A DNA stretch of 64,000 nucleotides from Endomychus coccineus (GCA_958510875.1 OY294067.1:29314912-29378911); one strand, 5' to 3'. Counted from the stretch's first letter, positions 20,742-30,362 are shown. Notes: generated by a model not told the origin, from the sequence alone. Program-made: numbers and translations.

Positions 20742-22019
20742 CAGGCCCGGATTTAGAAATTTGCCGCCCCTAGGCAGTTGCCAAAATTGCCGCCCCTCCC
20801 CCACCCTTGAAATTTCTTAAATGGTGGAATTAGTTTGTTTTATTCAATAGAATGCATTTTTCTGAAAGCAAATATTTTATTTAATTATAATCAGTAGCCT
20901 TATAATAATGAGGTATATGACTTAATGTTATTCAACAATACCATTATTTATACTATTGTCTTTTGTACAAAAATTATTGCTTATTGGCCCAAATTTTTAC
21001 TTCTTGTTTTTAGAATGGCAAAGTTATTGATAATGTCATCACAATCTAGAGACATGAGCAAATCTGATTCTATAGTTAACAAAGCAAGTGCATTTAATCG
21101 TTCCGCAACCAGTTTTGATCTCAAATAGTTTTTTACTCGCCGCAGCACGGAAAATGAACGTTCAGCGCTACAATTTGACACGGGTGTACAAACAAGCATT
21201 CGGTACGCTATATTAACATTCGGAAAAACTGTGTGGAGCTCATTGGTTCTTATTAATTTTAGCAGATCTATAGGAGAATTTTTTTCCATGTTCTTTTTAG
21301 CTATATCAATCGAAAACCCTATTACTTGTTACCGAACCTCACTTTTTTGGCAATTCGTTTTTGGTATTTTCATTTCAAAACTGTATTTTTAAAGTGATAA
21401 ACAATGAATAAATTACAGCGTGCCTTTTTAAATTCAATTTTGTAGCCTTACTCTACACTATTTTTACGCTTTTTAAAGTTTGATCCTATTTTCAGTTATT
21501 AAAATCCATGAACTGCTTGTTGAGCATTCAAGTTTTTTCTACAATAGATAAAGTTAGATAAACTGTTATACAAAAATCATTGCTGTTTTTTCCGATGTTG
21601 ATTTTTATGAATCTGTTTGTAGGAAAAATCTTATTTGTAAAGATAACAAACCTGAAATTTATGCCATTGAAACTTGTCGCAGGACACGTATTGTTGACAA
21701 TGAATTCTCGACCGCCAATGTTCGTAAATAATCACAGAGGAGGTTATGTTTTATTTCACAACACGTATAGGAGAAATCAACATGATTATATAGAAACTTA
21801 TCGAATATTCGATATTAAGTCAGTGTCGAGATGACTCTATTTTTCTCGATTCAGACATTTTCCACTTTTGATGTTGGTACGCGTGCCAACAAACCAGGCG
21901 GGAAATTCAATTCCCGCGAATTGAACAAGTTTTCGAAGTTTTCGCTAAAATTTGCCGCCTCTCAATTCTTGCCGCTCTAGGCGACTGCCTACAATGCCTG
22001 CATGGTAAATCCGGGCCTG
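20742..22019 (-). mobile_element. hAT transposon, partly deleted (hAT-3)
   Basis: Termini CAGGCCCGGATTTAGAAATT at the left and CAGGCCCGGATTTACCATGC read inwards from the right share their first 14 bases. The flanking duplication is AATGGTGA (20734-20741) against AATAGTGA (22020-22027), 7 of 8 identical. Subterminal GCCGCCCCTAGGCAGTTGCC and its inverted counterpart near 21955-21995 are also hAT-like. It carries only the 3' end of a transposase gene (20981-21289, reverse strand) in 1278 bp. It sits inside the acidic coding fragment of another element, so it is the younger insertion. Confidence 0.93.
20981..21289 (-). pseudogene. hAT transposase C-terminal dimerisation domain
   Basis: The frame contains FPNVNIAYRMLVCTPVSNCS, AERSFSVLRRVKNYLRSKL, ERLNALALLTIESDLL and DDIINNFAILKTRSK. 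The S-AERSFS-L-R-K-YLRS--ERLN-L-LL-I motif series is the hallmark of the hAT C-terminal (Dimer_Tnp_hAT) domain, here about 85 residues and undamaged. The rest of the transposase (zinc finger, DDE core) is absent, so the protein is a fragment of what is usually 600 or more residues. The ATG at 21289 is internal to the original protein. Confidence 0.92.
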
Positions 22020-22740
22020 AATAGTGATGATAATGATGTTGATGATGAGAACGAATAATGTATATATAATATTTAAAAATTTTGTCTTAATTTAATTAAA
22101 ACTAATTTGAAAACTTTTTTTCATTTATTTCAGCATATAACCTTTCCTTGATATGAAAAACATTTATCCAGGTCCTAATTATCCGGAAATAAATCTAATC
22201 TGGAATATTTATATAACTTTTAGTGTTTTTGCTAATTTGTTAACTAGAAAATTGTTTATTAACTAATGCTATTAGCATCTAATTAAAAAATGAACATCAA
22301 ATGCATTTTTAGCAAGTGCTAATTATCTGAAAATGACTCTAACGTCGAATATTTAGAAAACTTTTATTTTTTGTCCTAATTATCCAGGAAATAACTCTAA
22401 TCTGGAATATGTATATAACTTTTAGTGTTTTTGTTAATTTGTTAGCTAAGAAATTGTTTATTAACTAATTATATTAGCAATAAATTAAAAAATGGACATC
22501 AAATTCATGTTTAGTGAGATAAAGTTATCCGAATATCGAATATTTAGGAAATTTTGATTTTTTTGTTAATTGATTGACAAATTGCTTATTATATTAGCAA
22601 CTCATTGAAAACTGTATATCAAATTCGTGTTTGAACGTCCAAATTATCCGGAATTAACTCTAATCTGGAATACTTGGAAATGTTGATATTTTTTGTTAGT
22701 TTGTTAATTAACAAATTGTTTATTTATTAATAAATTGTCA

Positions 22741-23882
22741 TGAACATTGAATAAACACTGTTTATCACTCAACGCTCAAATAAATAAAAAAATAATTTCC
22801 ACCTGTTTGAAATCAATGGGAAATAGCGTTTAAAATTTTTAACAGTATTTATTGTTTATTAACAAAATAAATAATTTGTCCAATAAACGGGGAACTAACT
22901 GTAATTCAAGTAATCTGTCCTAACATCGTTGATGGACATTGAATTAAAAAGAATATGCCCATGATTTCTTTAAGGTCTTTTTAATGGAGAGAAAACTTAC
23001 AAATATTATTCAACAAATGGAAAAATACTTGAACAAATTGCTTGTAAAATATAAATAATCGATTTTGGGCTTTATTTACTGGACTATGAATCGTAAATAT
23101 TTTACTATTCATTCTAGGGTAAATGTGAAACTACCAGAATTTTCTTTTTTATTTGAATGTAGAATAACATACGTAATCTTATAAACAATCTCTTACACAA
23201 TGGCGTAACAAAGAACATGCCTTCCTGCAATTTCCTCAGGCTCTTAACCGGAAACCGGATATAATCAGTCCAATTATACAAAATAACCAGATTACATACA
23301 AAATTCATCAGAGCATATCAAAACTTTGCAATAGTGTAATTTACAAGTCATAATGGCCCATTAAATCATCACCATAGTGTAGATTTATGTAATTTTCCGG
23401 TACACATTTCACTAATTTTCGAAACGCAATCAGTTTATTCGAAAATAAACGCCGATTCTACATTACAGATAATTTAATTTCAGTTTTTGTGTAGCGATAT
23501 TTAGAATTTACCTCCGAAATAGAGACAGGCCAAAGACCTTTCACATAACAGAGTAAACTCTGGTTTGTAAATTGTAACGCGTATTCCCAACGCTCAACGC
23601 AAATCGTTAAAATTATTTATTTATCCCTGGGGAGGACAAATTATGATTACGCAGTAGAACTTTGCCGCATACGGTTTCTACCGAACGAATTGCACCCGGA
23701 TTACGAACAGTTCCCAAACAGTACAATACATTTCCAGGTATTCTGATATTCCGATACTAAGAAGACTATGCCTCTCTTTCGAGATCAACCTTTCAATATT
23801 TTACTAACATCAGTAACCATATTTTATGCGGTATCGTAATCGGAAGATTACAATTTAAATAAATTATTGACAGCTTAACCTA
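22741..23882. other. Unannotated AT-rich stretch
   Basis: May include further decayed copies of the right-arm repeats (for example around 22870-22920). No coding feature. Confidence 0.3.
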
Positions 23883-24053
23883 CGAGGGTAAGGTGAATAG
23901 TCCCTGAAAATAAAACAGATGGCGCCACAATCGAAAATCCCATGTGACATTTGTGATGTACCATCTTTAACTAGAACGCACCATCGAAACCAAGCAGCCT
24001 TGAATATTTTTGTAAATATGGAAAAAAGTGAATTACGCTTCATGACATTATCT

Positions 24054-24449
24054 TTTGAGTGGAAAAAACGATACGCAAACCAAAACTTCGCTTGTTGAAC
24101 AATAAGGGGACTCTTCATCATCGGTACCAAGTGGTTTACTGATTTTCGTTGTGGTAGTATGACCATAAAGGACGCCGAACGTTCTGGTTGTCCAATTGAG
24201 GTTACAATGCCAGAAATCGTCAATAAAATCCATGGTATGATATTGGACGATCGGCGAGTTGAAGCGCACGAGATTGCTGAGGCTATGGGCATCTCAACCG
24301 GACGGGCACGAAAAGTTTTGGATAAATTTTTGAATATGGGAAAGCTATCTGCCAGATGGGTACCGCATTCGGTCTATGTTGACATCAACCGCGACCGTGT
24401 GACAACTTAAGCGGGGTGTTTGGCGATGTTCAAACGCGATAAGGACTTT
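24054..24449 (+). pseudogene. mariner transposase, N-terminal half
   Basis: The DNA-binding region reads WFTDFRCGSMTIKDAERSGC, then DDRRVEAHEIAEAMGISTGR and KLSARWVPHS. This is the paired helix-turn-helix organisation with the GRP-like linker and (C/S)ARWVPH junction of mariner transposases. A TAA at 24408-24410 interrupts it, and the same frame then continues CLAMFKRDKDFL up to the LINE junction at about 24450. The remaining half lies at 26083-26520. The in-frame stop and the LINE both abolish function. Confidence 0.9.
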
Positions 24450-25868
24450 TTAGTTCTTCCCTTAACGAAACTTATCAATTTGTGTATTGAATCTAATACC
24501 TTTCCAGAATGTCTAAAAACATCTAAAGTAGTACCATTGCACAAGAAGGGCGATATAGATGACATTTCAAACTACCGCCCTATCTCATTGATTCCTGTTA
24601 TTTCAAAAATCTTTGAAAAAATACTTTGCCATCAATTAACGACTTATTTTGAAAGCTATAATTTGTTTAGCGAATGTCAGTTTGGTTTCCGTAAGGGCCG
24701 CAGTACCGCTGATGCATTGATAAAATTTGTTAACTATACTTTACGATGTTTTGGAAATGGTGACTATTCTTTCTCACTTTTTCTTGATCTTTCCAAGGCC
24801 TTTGATTGCGTGTCACACACGATTTTGCTTAACAAACTCAAAAATTACGGATGCGACGAGGGCAGTTGTATCTTATTATCATCATATCTATCAAACAGAC
24901 TCCAAATGGTTTACGTTAACAATATCTGGTCAGGCACAAATACTGTTAATATTGGTGTACCACAGGAATCCATTATGGGCCCTGTGCTGTTTCTTATTTT
25001 TATTAACGATCTATCAAATTATCTGGATTTATCTAACAACATTTCATTTGCCGATGATTCAACTGCCTCAGTTGCAAATTCTGATCTGACAACGGCAATG
25101 GAGATGTGCGAGTCAACGGAAGAGAGGGCTTTGGAATGGTGTGCAAAGAATCATTTAGCTATGAATAGGGATAAAACCAACAAACTTATTTTAACCTTAC
25201 GAAACAACAATTTTGAAACTAGTGTAAGTAGTATTAAATTTCTAGGTGTATTTATAAGTAAAAACTTACTTTGGGGCACTCACATTGACTACGTTGCCAG
25301 TAAGCTTTGTAAAAATATATTTGTGTTAAGAAATTTAGCATTCAGTATTTCACAATCAGTTTTGAAAATAGCCTATTTTTCTTTATTTGAATCACTTCTC
25401 AGGTACGGCGTCATAGTATGGGGACACTGTGCAGATAGGTTCCGTATTTTCAGATTACAAAGAAGGGCCATAAGGATAGTTGGAAATCTAAAATATAGGG
25501 AGGATTGTAAACCCATGTTTATCAATCTAAAAGTTCTTACCTTCCCCTGCTTATACATTCTTGAGTGTCTTCTTTACGCACATAAAAACCAACATTTACG
25601 ACCCAGAAACAAAAATTTTCATACATACCAAACAAGAAGTAGAGACTGTTTCAGAAATGAAAGATGTAGATTGAATAAAGCTCAAACCGGACCTGTTTAT
25701 CAGGCGTTTAAATTTTTCAACAAAATACCCACAAAGTGGCAGGTACTTCCTCTAAAATGTTTTAAATCTCTTGTTAAAAATTTTTTAATAAAAAATGTAT
25801 TCTATAGTTTGAATGAATTTCTTAACCGTGATATGAGTATTGTAGCTAATACTGTAACACTTAAATGA
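24426..25868 (+). CDS. LINE reverse transcriptase (5'-truncated), fused in frame to mariner codons
   Basis: An intact 480-residue frame. The first nine or so residues (MFKRDKDFL) belong to the mariner transposase; the rest is LINE RT. Motifs in order: VVPLHKKGDIDDISNYRPIS (about residues 37-60), FGFRKGRSTADAL, LFLDLSKAFDCVSH (about 120), GVPQESIMGPVLF (about 178), SFADDSTA (about 208, with FADD in place of YADD), and KFLGVFISKNLLW. Later come RYGVIVWGH, RRAIRIVG, CKPMFINLKVLTFPCLYI and a PxKWQ-type C-terminus. The usual VPQGS is VPQES here, a change at a strongly conserved glycine. The frame has no stop, so decay is recent or the insertion is young. Lacking endonuclease and promoter, it is not autonomous. 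Confidence 0.9.
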   Translation: MFKRDKDFLVLPLTKLINLCIESNTFPECLKTSKVVPLHKKGDIDDISNYRPISLIPVISKIFEKILCHQLTTYFESYNLFSECQFGFRKGRSTADALIKFVNYTLRCFGNGDYSFSLFLDLSKAFDCVSHTILLNKLKNYGCDEGSCILLSSYLSNRLQMVYVNNIWSGTNTVNIGVPQESIMGPVLFLIFINDLSNYLDLSNNISFADDSTASVANSDLTTAMEMCESTEERALEWCAKNHLAMNRDKTNKLILTLRNNNFETSVSSIKFLGVFISKNLLWGTHIDYVASKLCKNIFVLRNLAFSISQSVLKIAYFSLFESLLRYGVIVWGHCADRFRIFRLQRRAIRIVGNLKYREDCKPMFINLKVLTFPCLYILECLLYAHKNQHLRPRNKNFHTYQTRSRDCFRNERCRLNKAQTGPVYQAFKFFNKIPTKWQVLPLKCFKSLVKNFLIKNVFYSLNEFLNRDMSIVANTVTLK

Positions 25869-26082
25869 ATCCATAGCTTGTAAAACTTCATATAATGGTT
25901 TTTTTATTAATTTCATATTTGTACGCTTTATGTGCAGTTTGTGTTCCTAACAATTTTGTTATGTGTTATATTTTAATATTCAGATTATGTATTTCTTTGT
26001 AATTTGACTTGTGCAAAATGCTCTATGTATTACTGGCACCAAATAAAATTACTATTTACTATTTACTATTTACTATTACTAT
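24450..26082 (+). mobile_element. 5'-truncated CR1/Jockey-type LINE inserted in mariner
   Basis: The element begins inside the RT domain, running straight on from mariner codons, and ends in a heptamer tail (ATTTACT repeated, about 26048-26082). After that the mariner sequence resumes as FVTVDETWI. Short tandem-repeat tails rather than poly(A) are typical of CR1/L2-type LINEs. No target-site duplication could be fixed with confidence. The endonuclease region is lost through 5' truncation. Confidence 0.9.
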
Positions 26083-26520
26083 CGCAGTTTCGTAACCGTG
26101 GATGAAACATGGATCAATCTGAACACACCAGAGACCTAACAACGGTCGAAACAGTGGACTTGTTCTGGCGAAACGAAGCCGAAAAAGGTTAAAGGGTGTT
26201 TATCGGTCAACAAAGTCATGGCGACAGTTTTTTGAGATGCACACGGTATCGTCCATATCGATTACCTACCGATGGCAAAATTGCATGAATTGAGCTACGA
26301 ATTGGTTCATCATCCACAATATTCTCCAGATTTTGCCCCCTGCGATTTTTATCTGTTCGAAATGTCTTGGCTGAAAGAGATTAGGCTCCAACGATGAGGT
26401 CATCACTGAAACAAAAGCCTATTTTGAAGGACTGCCTAAATCGTATTATATGGAAGGGCTCGAAAAATTAGAAAAACGTTGGACGAAGTGTATCAGGCTA
26501 GAAAGAGATTAAGTGAAGAA
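26083..26520 (+). pseudogene. mariner transposase, C-terminal half with internal deletion
   Basis: Resumes the catalytic domain with FVTVDETWINLNTPET, holding the first catalytic Asp, then SKQWTCSGETKPKK and KVMATVF, and HGIVHIDYLP. The expected segment with the second Asp (HxDNAR-type) is missing. The sequence passes directly to AKLHELSYELVHHPQYSPDF, where the third Asp of mariner DD34D lies in YSPDFAPCDF. Further stops follow near the end. About 40 codons are deleted at roughly 26270. Confidence 0.9.
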
Positions 26521-26699
26521 ATAAAATAGGTTTTGACCAAATAAATCATTTCTTGTTTCCTTTCTCAAGGATTTTTCACCTTGCCCTCGTATATATAGTA
26601 TTGGGTGATTGGTAATAATTAGTTTCAATGTCTACGGACACAAATGCCTGGCTCCCTGGCTCCAAAACGTGTAGTCCCTCCACTTATTCGTCCGAAGGT

Positions 26700-26940
26700 G
26701 TGTTCATATACTGTTAATATACCGAGTTCAATGTTGAACCTGCATCGGCGGTTGTAGCCGAGGTGGTTAATCCCCTGGCAATTCATTTTGTTTCACGATT
26801 TCTAAACTCCGTGCGCCAAGGCAATCGGAGGTTAGTTTGTAAGGTTTGGCGGGTTAGTTTTTAAAATTTTATAAATTTCTGGTAATACTAGACGGTATTG
26901 ATTTTCCCTTGTCCTTGTACACATGTATTATTAGAGTGCA
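26700..26940 (+). mobile_element. tRNA-related SINE-like repeat, copy 1
   Basis: Shares ACCGAGTTCAATGTTGAACC, TGCATCGGCGGTTGTAGCCG and a GTACACATGTATTATTAGAG-type 3' part with the copy at 33345-33560. The TAGCCGAGGTGGTTAA core resembles the D-arm/A box of Ser/Leu-class tRNAs, and GGAGGTTAGTTT occupies the B-box position but is degenerate. The spread of three same-strand copies and the tRNA-like head suggest a SINE. Confidence 0.55.
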
Positions 26941-27089
26941 CATTATACAACTTAAATGTCTGTTAATGTTATGCGCAAGTTCGGATCTCAGGAGCCAAAA
27001 AGGATCTAGAGATATCCTCGAGACAAGCAGAAAAGCATGAAAGCATTAAAGCATAAATTTGTGCGCATGGCATGAGTTTGTCCTAGCAG

Positions 27090-27300
27090 CAAGAGAAGTA
27101 ACTGTTTCCAACAATAGTTTTGGCCTAGGCGGCTCAGTCCTAGGATATGCATTTTGCTTCCCGGTTTCGAAACTACTAGCGCCAAAGTCATCGCAGGTTA
27201 TTTTGTTGAGTTTTAAAAGTTAGTTTTTTAATTTTGAAATATTTTGGTAATTGATTGTTTTTCCTTCTTTATATTTTAAGATCCAAAACAATCACATTGC
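27090..27300 (+). mobile_element. tRNA-related SINE-like repeat, copy 2 (partial)
   Basis: Contains TTGGCCTAGGCGGCTCAG, CATTTTGCTTCCCGGTTTCG and GCGCCAAAGTCATCGCAGG, aligning with the middle of copy 1, followed by a related AT-rich tail. It lacks the leading ACCGAGTTCAATG block. Confidence 0.45.
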
Positions 27301-27338
27301 CATGCGCGCAGCTCCATGCTTTATGCTTTGCTTCAGAC

Positions 27339-27873
27339 CACGGTCGTACATACAGGTCTGGCGACTCGTATGTTTGACATGAGTCTCTTACGCGTCGCCA
27401 AACTCGTAGTCCCTCGCTCAGCCACGAGCTAGCGCTTGGATCGGTAAAACGATTTCTTTCCGGAATCGCAAGCAGTGTTACTAAGTATTCTGATTTGAGA
27501 GAGGAATAGAACTGTTACTCTTGTCAAAATGTATTACTCGCCTTAAAAATAACTTCCCCTTTTTCGCACACATAAAAGACCTCGTTAAAACGATTTCTAT
27601 CCGGAATCGCAAGCATCCACTTTTAACGCATTTCCGCATCTTTCGGCACTTTAAAAACAGACTTGCTTTATACTTTTGTACCCCGTTTTGCATTTCGGCA
27701 CAATGCACGGTTTCGTAATTTGTTTCTAAAAACGCAGGTATTCCTTGTGTTTACAAGTCAACTGACAATTGTCAGAGAATATTCCTACGTGACGACTTTT
27801 GGTACTACGCTTAGCGGACTCACTTCTCACATAGGCACAGGCCCGAGTTTCCAGACCTGTATGTACGACCGTG
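27339..27873. mobile_element. 535-bp TIR element with 8-bp duplication
   Basis: Exact 8-bp duplication CTTCAGAC (27331-27338, 27874-27881) surrounds perfect 23-bp inverted termini beginning CACGGTCGTACATACAGG. Internal sequence includes the partial direct repeat AAAACGATTTCT-TCCGGAATCGCAAGCA at about 27449 and 27589. No transposase-like peptide was seen; short frames on both strands are by-products. The 8-bp duplication fits hAT, P or Merlin superfamilies; the CAC start does not settle which. Confidence 0.9.
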
Positions 27874-27881
27874 CTTCAGAC

Positions 27882-28439
27882 TCAATAATTGAATTGGTTT
27901 GAGGTGGGAGCCTGAGTAGCATTTTTGTGTCCCTCATACGGCCATATACGCGCTTTATTCTGGCTCTACCACTCTACTATATTCTTAGTAAACTAGGCCA
28001 TAGCCAGTTGTCGTTTTGTCTGATCAGCAAAAACAAATAAATCAAAAAGTCAATTGTTATTTAATTACCTCTTTTTAATTGAATTGGGACTAACCTGAAT
28101 ATTAATGGCGATAATCGATGACACTATAAAGATAAAATCACTATAAGATTTGTAATGGTTATTAAATTTCATTACAATGATTATATAAAAATTGACCTTG
28201 AGTTGCATTAAAATTGAAGTTGGTAATACAATAACAACAGCATGACATAGTTGCATGATTTACACGCTGCAATATTTCTTTATGTATATACGGCGAAGCG
28301 AAAATGCAAAAACTGTTATATAAAGTGTTATCCGAGATTTATAGTTCTTGTAAAAAACCTATCAATTATCGAAGTGGTTCAACTACATTTATTGACAACG
28401 ATTATTATTTATTATTCTTAATTAATACGCATATAAGTA
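27882..28439. other. Unannotated spacer
   Basis: AT-rich; no feature recognised. Confidence 0.3.
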
Positions 28440-28712
28440 TTGTCATCTGTCGCATAATATCAAAACCAACTCAGTCGGTTTGGAGACAACTGTTAATTTG
28501 AAATAGTTTTCTCTTTCTTTCAGAACATAGTATCATCTATCGGACAATACCAAAACTAAATCAGAACTGATAGTTTAAAACAGGTTTCTCCTTCTTTAAG
28601 AACATAGTGTCGTCTATCTGCCAATATCAAAACTGAATCCGAACTGATACCTTGAAAGATGTTTTGTCCTTCTTTCAGAACATCGTGTCATCTAGCGGAC
28701 AATATCAAAACA
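28440..28712. repeat. Minisatellite, about 78-bp unit, four copies
   Basis: The phrase TCATCTATCGGACAATACC and variants recurs at about 28443, 28532, 28610 and 28688 (spacings 89, 78, 78), each preceded by TCTTTCAGAACATAGTG-like sequence from the second copy on. Confidence 0.8.
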
Positions 28713-28969
28713 ATTTTCAATACATATATAAATCAGTTATGAAACACCAAAATAACGTAATTTATACATGAATCTTGCTTAAAGATCATTTTCATTATGA
28801 GATCTTAGAACCTAAAATAGATATCTCCATAACTGGTTGCGCTATTAAAAAAGATGACTGAACTGTGCCTGACCTCAACTTTTGATTCTCAATTGAAAAA
28901 ACTAGCTGATATAGATCAAAAAATTATTTTTCATCTATTATTTGTAAAATTTAGAATTTTCTTTCAATA

Positions 28970-30000
28970 TAGATACATTAATAATGATTCTTGACCCAGG
29001 TATGAATTATATATAATTTCTCGGGAATAGGTCACACTAACACATATGCTTATTATTTTCGTCTTCACGTACGTTTTGGTATCACGACCATCATCAGAAG
29101 ACGAACCAATATTTAAAAGGGGTTTTCTTAAAACTAGTTGTATGAAGCACAAAGCGTATCCTTATCGCACCAATTTCAATTAAAAATTCCCACGTCGCCG
29201 AAACGAACAGAAACACGAGTAAACGAAATTGTAACATATTAATTTTTTGAGTACATGAATATGCATCAAGAATACACTGCTTAGCAATTTTCTCACAATT
29301 TACGGAATGTTTGAATACGATTGAAACAAAAAATATGATGGTTATAATCAAAACAATGTTAAGCAAGGGTGGTCGACTTTTCTAAGTTTTTGTTTCTAGT
29401 ATTATACTTATGACAATACATTCTTCTTTGTAAATATTGTTTAGAGTTTCCCGTATAAGTGCCATCACAATCTAAACAAATTAATTTGTATTCTGTGTGG
29501 GTTTTTTTATCTTTAGGTATTAAAGGTTCTAGATTTGAAAAATATTTACCAACACAGATCGTAGGTTTTGCTTTCGGTTTATCCTTTCCATTTGTTAGTG
29601 TTACACATTTTATTCCTATTTAATTTTCTCCTTCTAAATTTTTAATTCTAATTCCGCATTCTAAATTAACAATTATAATTTTATTATCAGACAATGCAAA
29701 CATCGGACCTAAGCTTAACGTGTGCTGCACCTCAGCTGGAATTTTGTGTTCGGTTTTTTAACCATAGCTTATTATTTTTGTTTTTCATTAGTTACGCACT
29801 TTATTAAATTATTTATCTTCTTTGATTCAATGGCTTTGATTTTGTAGAATTTTTTTTCGAAATTGTACTGCTGGTTTTGAAAAAATTGGGTGATATAGTT
29901 GCCATCACAATTCAGATAACAGGATTGTTTAATGCGCTTAATTTTGCTTTCAACCCCTGCTAGATTTGTGCAAGCTTCTAAATGCACCAATTTAAACAAT
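28970..30000 (-). mobile_element. Penelope-like element, 3' half with GIY-YIG endonuclease remnant
   Basis: On the reverse strand the order is: an uncertain frame (29772-29999), PAEVQHTLSLGPMFAL (29690-29740), KYFSNLEPLIPKDKK, a GIY-YIG segment, TTLA-stop-HCFDYNHH, then the shared 3' repeat (CGTTTCGGCGACG at about 29205, GATGATGGTCG at about 29090) down to 28975. HTLSLGPxF and the LxHxFDxNH tail are Penelope RT/endonuclease linker and tail features. The reverse transcriptase proper is missing or beyond recognition. Confidence 0.75.
29345..29560 (-). pseudogene. GIY-YIG endonuclease segment of Penelope-like element
   Basis: The peptide TEYKLICLDCDGTYTGNSKQ then YLQRRMYCHKYNTRNKN matches the Penelope pattern YKIxCxxCxxxYIGQTxRxLxxRxxEHxxxxR. 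The CxxC pair and an arginine-bearing helix remain, but the second Tyr-Ile-Gly is Tyr-Thr-Gly. A stop lies shortly after (TTLA-stop). It would have nicked target DNA for retrotransposition; it is now broken. Confidence 0.75.
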
Positions 30001-30239
30001 TTTTATGTCGAGAATTCAACATGTAGCGTAAGCCTTCTTATTTTCCACCTTGCTAAGCAAATTATCCTTTGATTCAGATTTTATGAAATTCGGAAATACT
30101 TGCAGATTCTCAGAAATATTCTGCGGTTCTTCTCTCTTGCTAATATCTTCATGAACTTTCCTTATTTCTTTAAAACTCTAGGTTCTAGGACATGAAGTTG
30201 TTCCTTTCATATTGAGGCTTATATATATCCCAAACGGGA

Positions 30240-30362
30240 AATCCCGTTTTAGACATTGATACGTCTTGTGATGATGGTCGTGAGACCGAAACGTACGTAA
30301 AGATGAGAATAACAAGCATATGTGCTAGTGTGACCTATTTCCCGAGAATTTATATATAATAA
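30240..30362 (+). mobile_element. Penelope-type 3'-end repeat, copy 5
   Basis: Contains GTGATGATGGTCGTGAGACC, GTACGTAAAGATGAGAATAA, CATATGTGCTAGTGTGACC and CGAGAATTTATATATAAT, aligned with copies at 6540, 9250 and, inverted, 28990. It lies opposite in orientation to the 28970 element, 1.2 kb away. Confidence 0.75.

Larger units (their letters stand above)
20405..22740. mobile_element. Long-TIR DNA element with reiterated arm motifs (pogo-like?)
   Basis: The left arm (about 20410-20625) is the reverse complement of the right arm. Matching parts include CCTGGATAAATG with CATATCAAGG at the left and CCTTGATATG with CATTTATCCAGG at the right. A motif of the type ATTATCCGGAAATAACTCTA, then ATCTGGAATA, occurs twice in the left arm (about 20419, 20567). 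It occurs five times in the right arm (about 22177, 22320, 22377, 22524, 22637), mostly about 145 bp apart, so the arms are asymmetrically expanded. Between the arms is an acidic coding fragment, later split by hAT-3. ATTATCCGG-type TIR motifs and an acidic transposase tail are known from pogo/Tigger elements, but no DDE core is present here. Confidence 0.7.
23883..26589 (+). mobile_element. mariner transposon carrying a LINE insertion
   Basis: Terminal repeats CGAGGGTAAGGTGAA at the left and CGAGGGCAAGGTGAA read inwards from the right lie next to TA dinucleotides (23881-23882, 26590-26591), the mariner target site. Removing the LINE at 24450-26082 leaves about 1.07 kb, slightly shorter than a full mariner (about 1.3 kb) because of an internal deletion near 26270. 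A second, truncated copy lies at 62414. The coding remnant has stops and frameshifts, so it is inactive. Confidence 0.92.

Noticed and set aside
23864..24292. 142-residue reverse frame over mariner
   Set aside because: Antisense to the mariner N-terminal half and its TIR; no independent domain.
24727..25089. 120-residue frame within the LINE RT
   Set aside because: Out-of-register overlap with the intact RT frame.
26747..26840. Functional serine tRNA gene
   Set aside because: A-box resemblance only; B box degenerate and no cloverleaf, and related copies occur at 27121 and 33370, so a SINE-like repeat is more likely.
29094..29366. 90-residue reverse frame with a hydrophobic start that looks like a signal peptide
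   Set aside because: It overlaps, in another frame, the Penelope tail (HCFDYNHH) and 3' repeat; the hydrophobicity comes from AT-rich codons.
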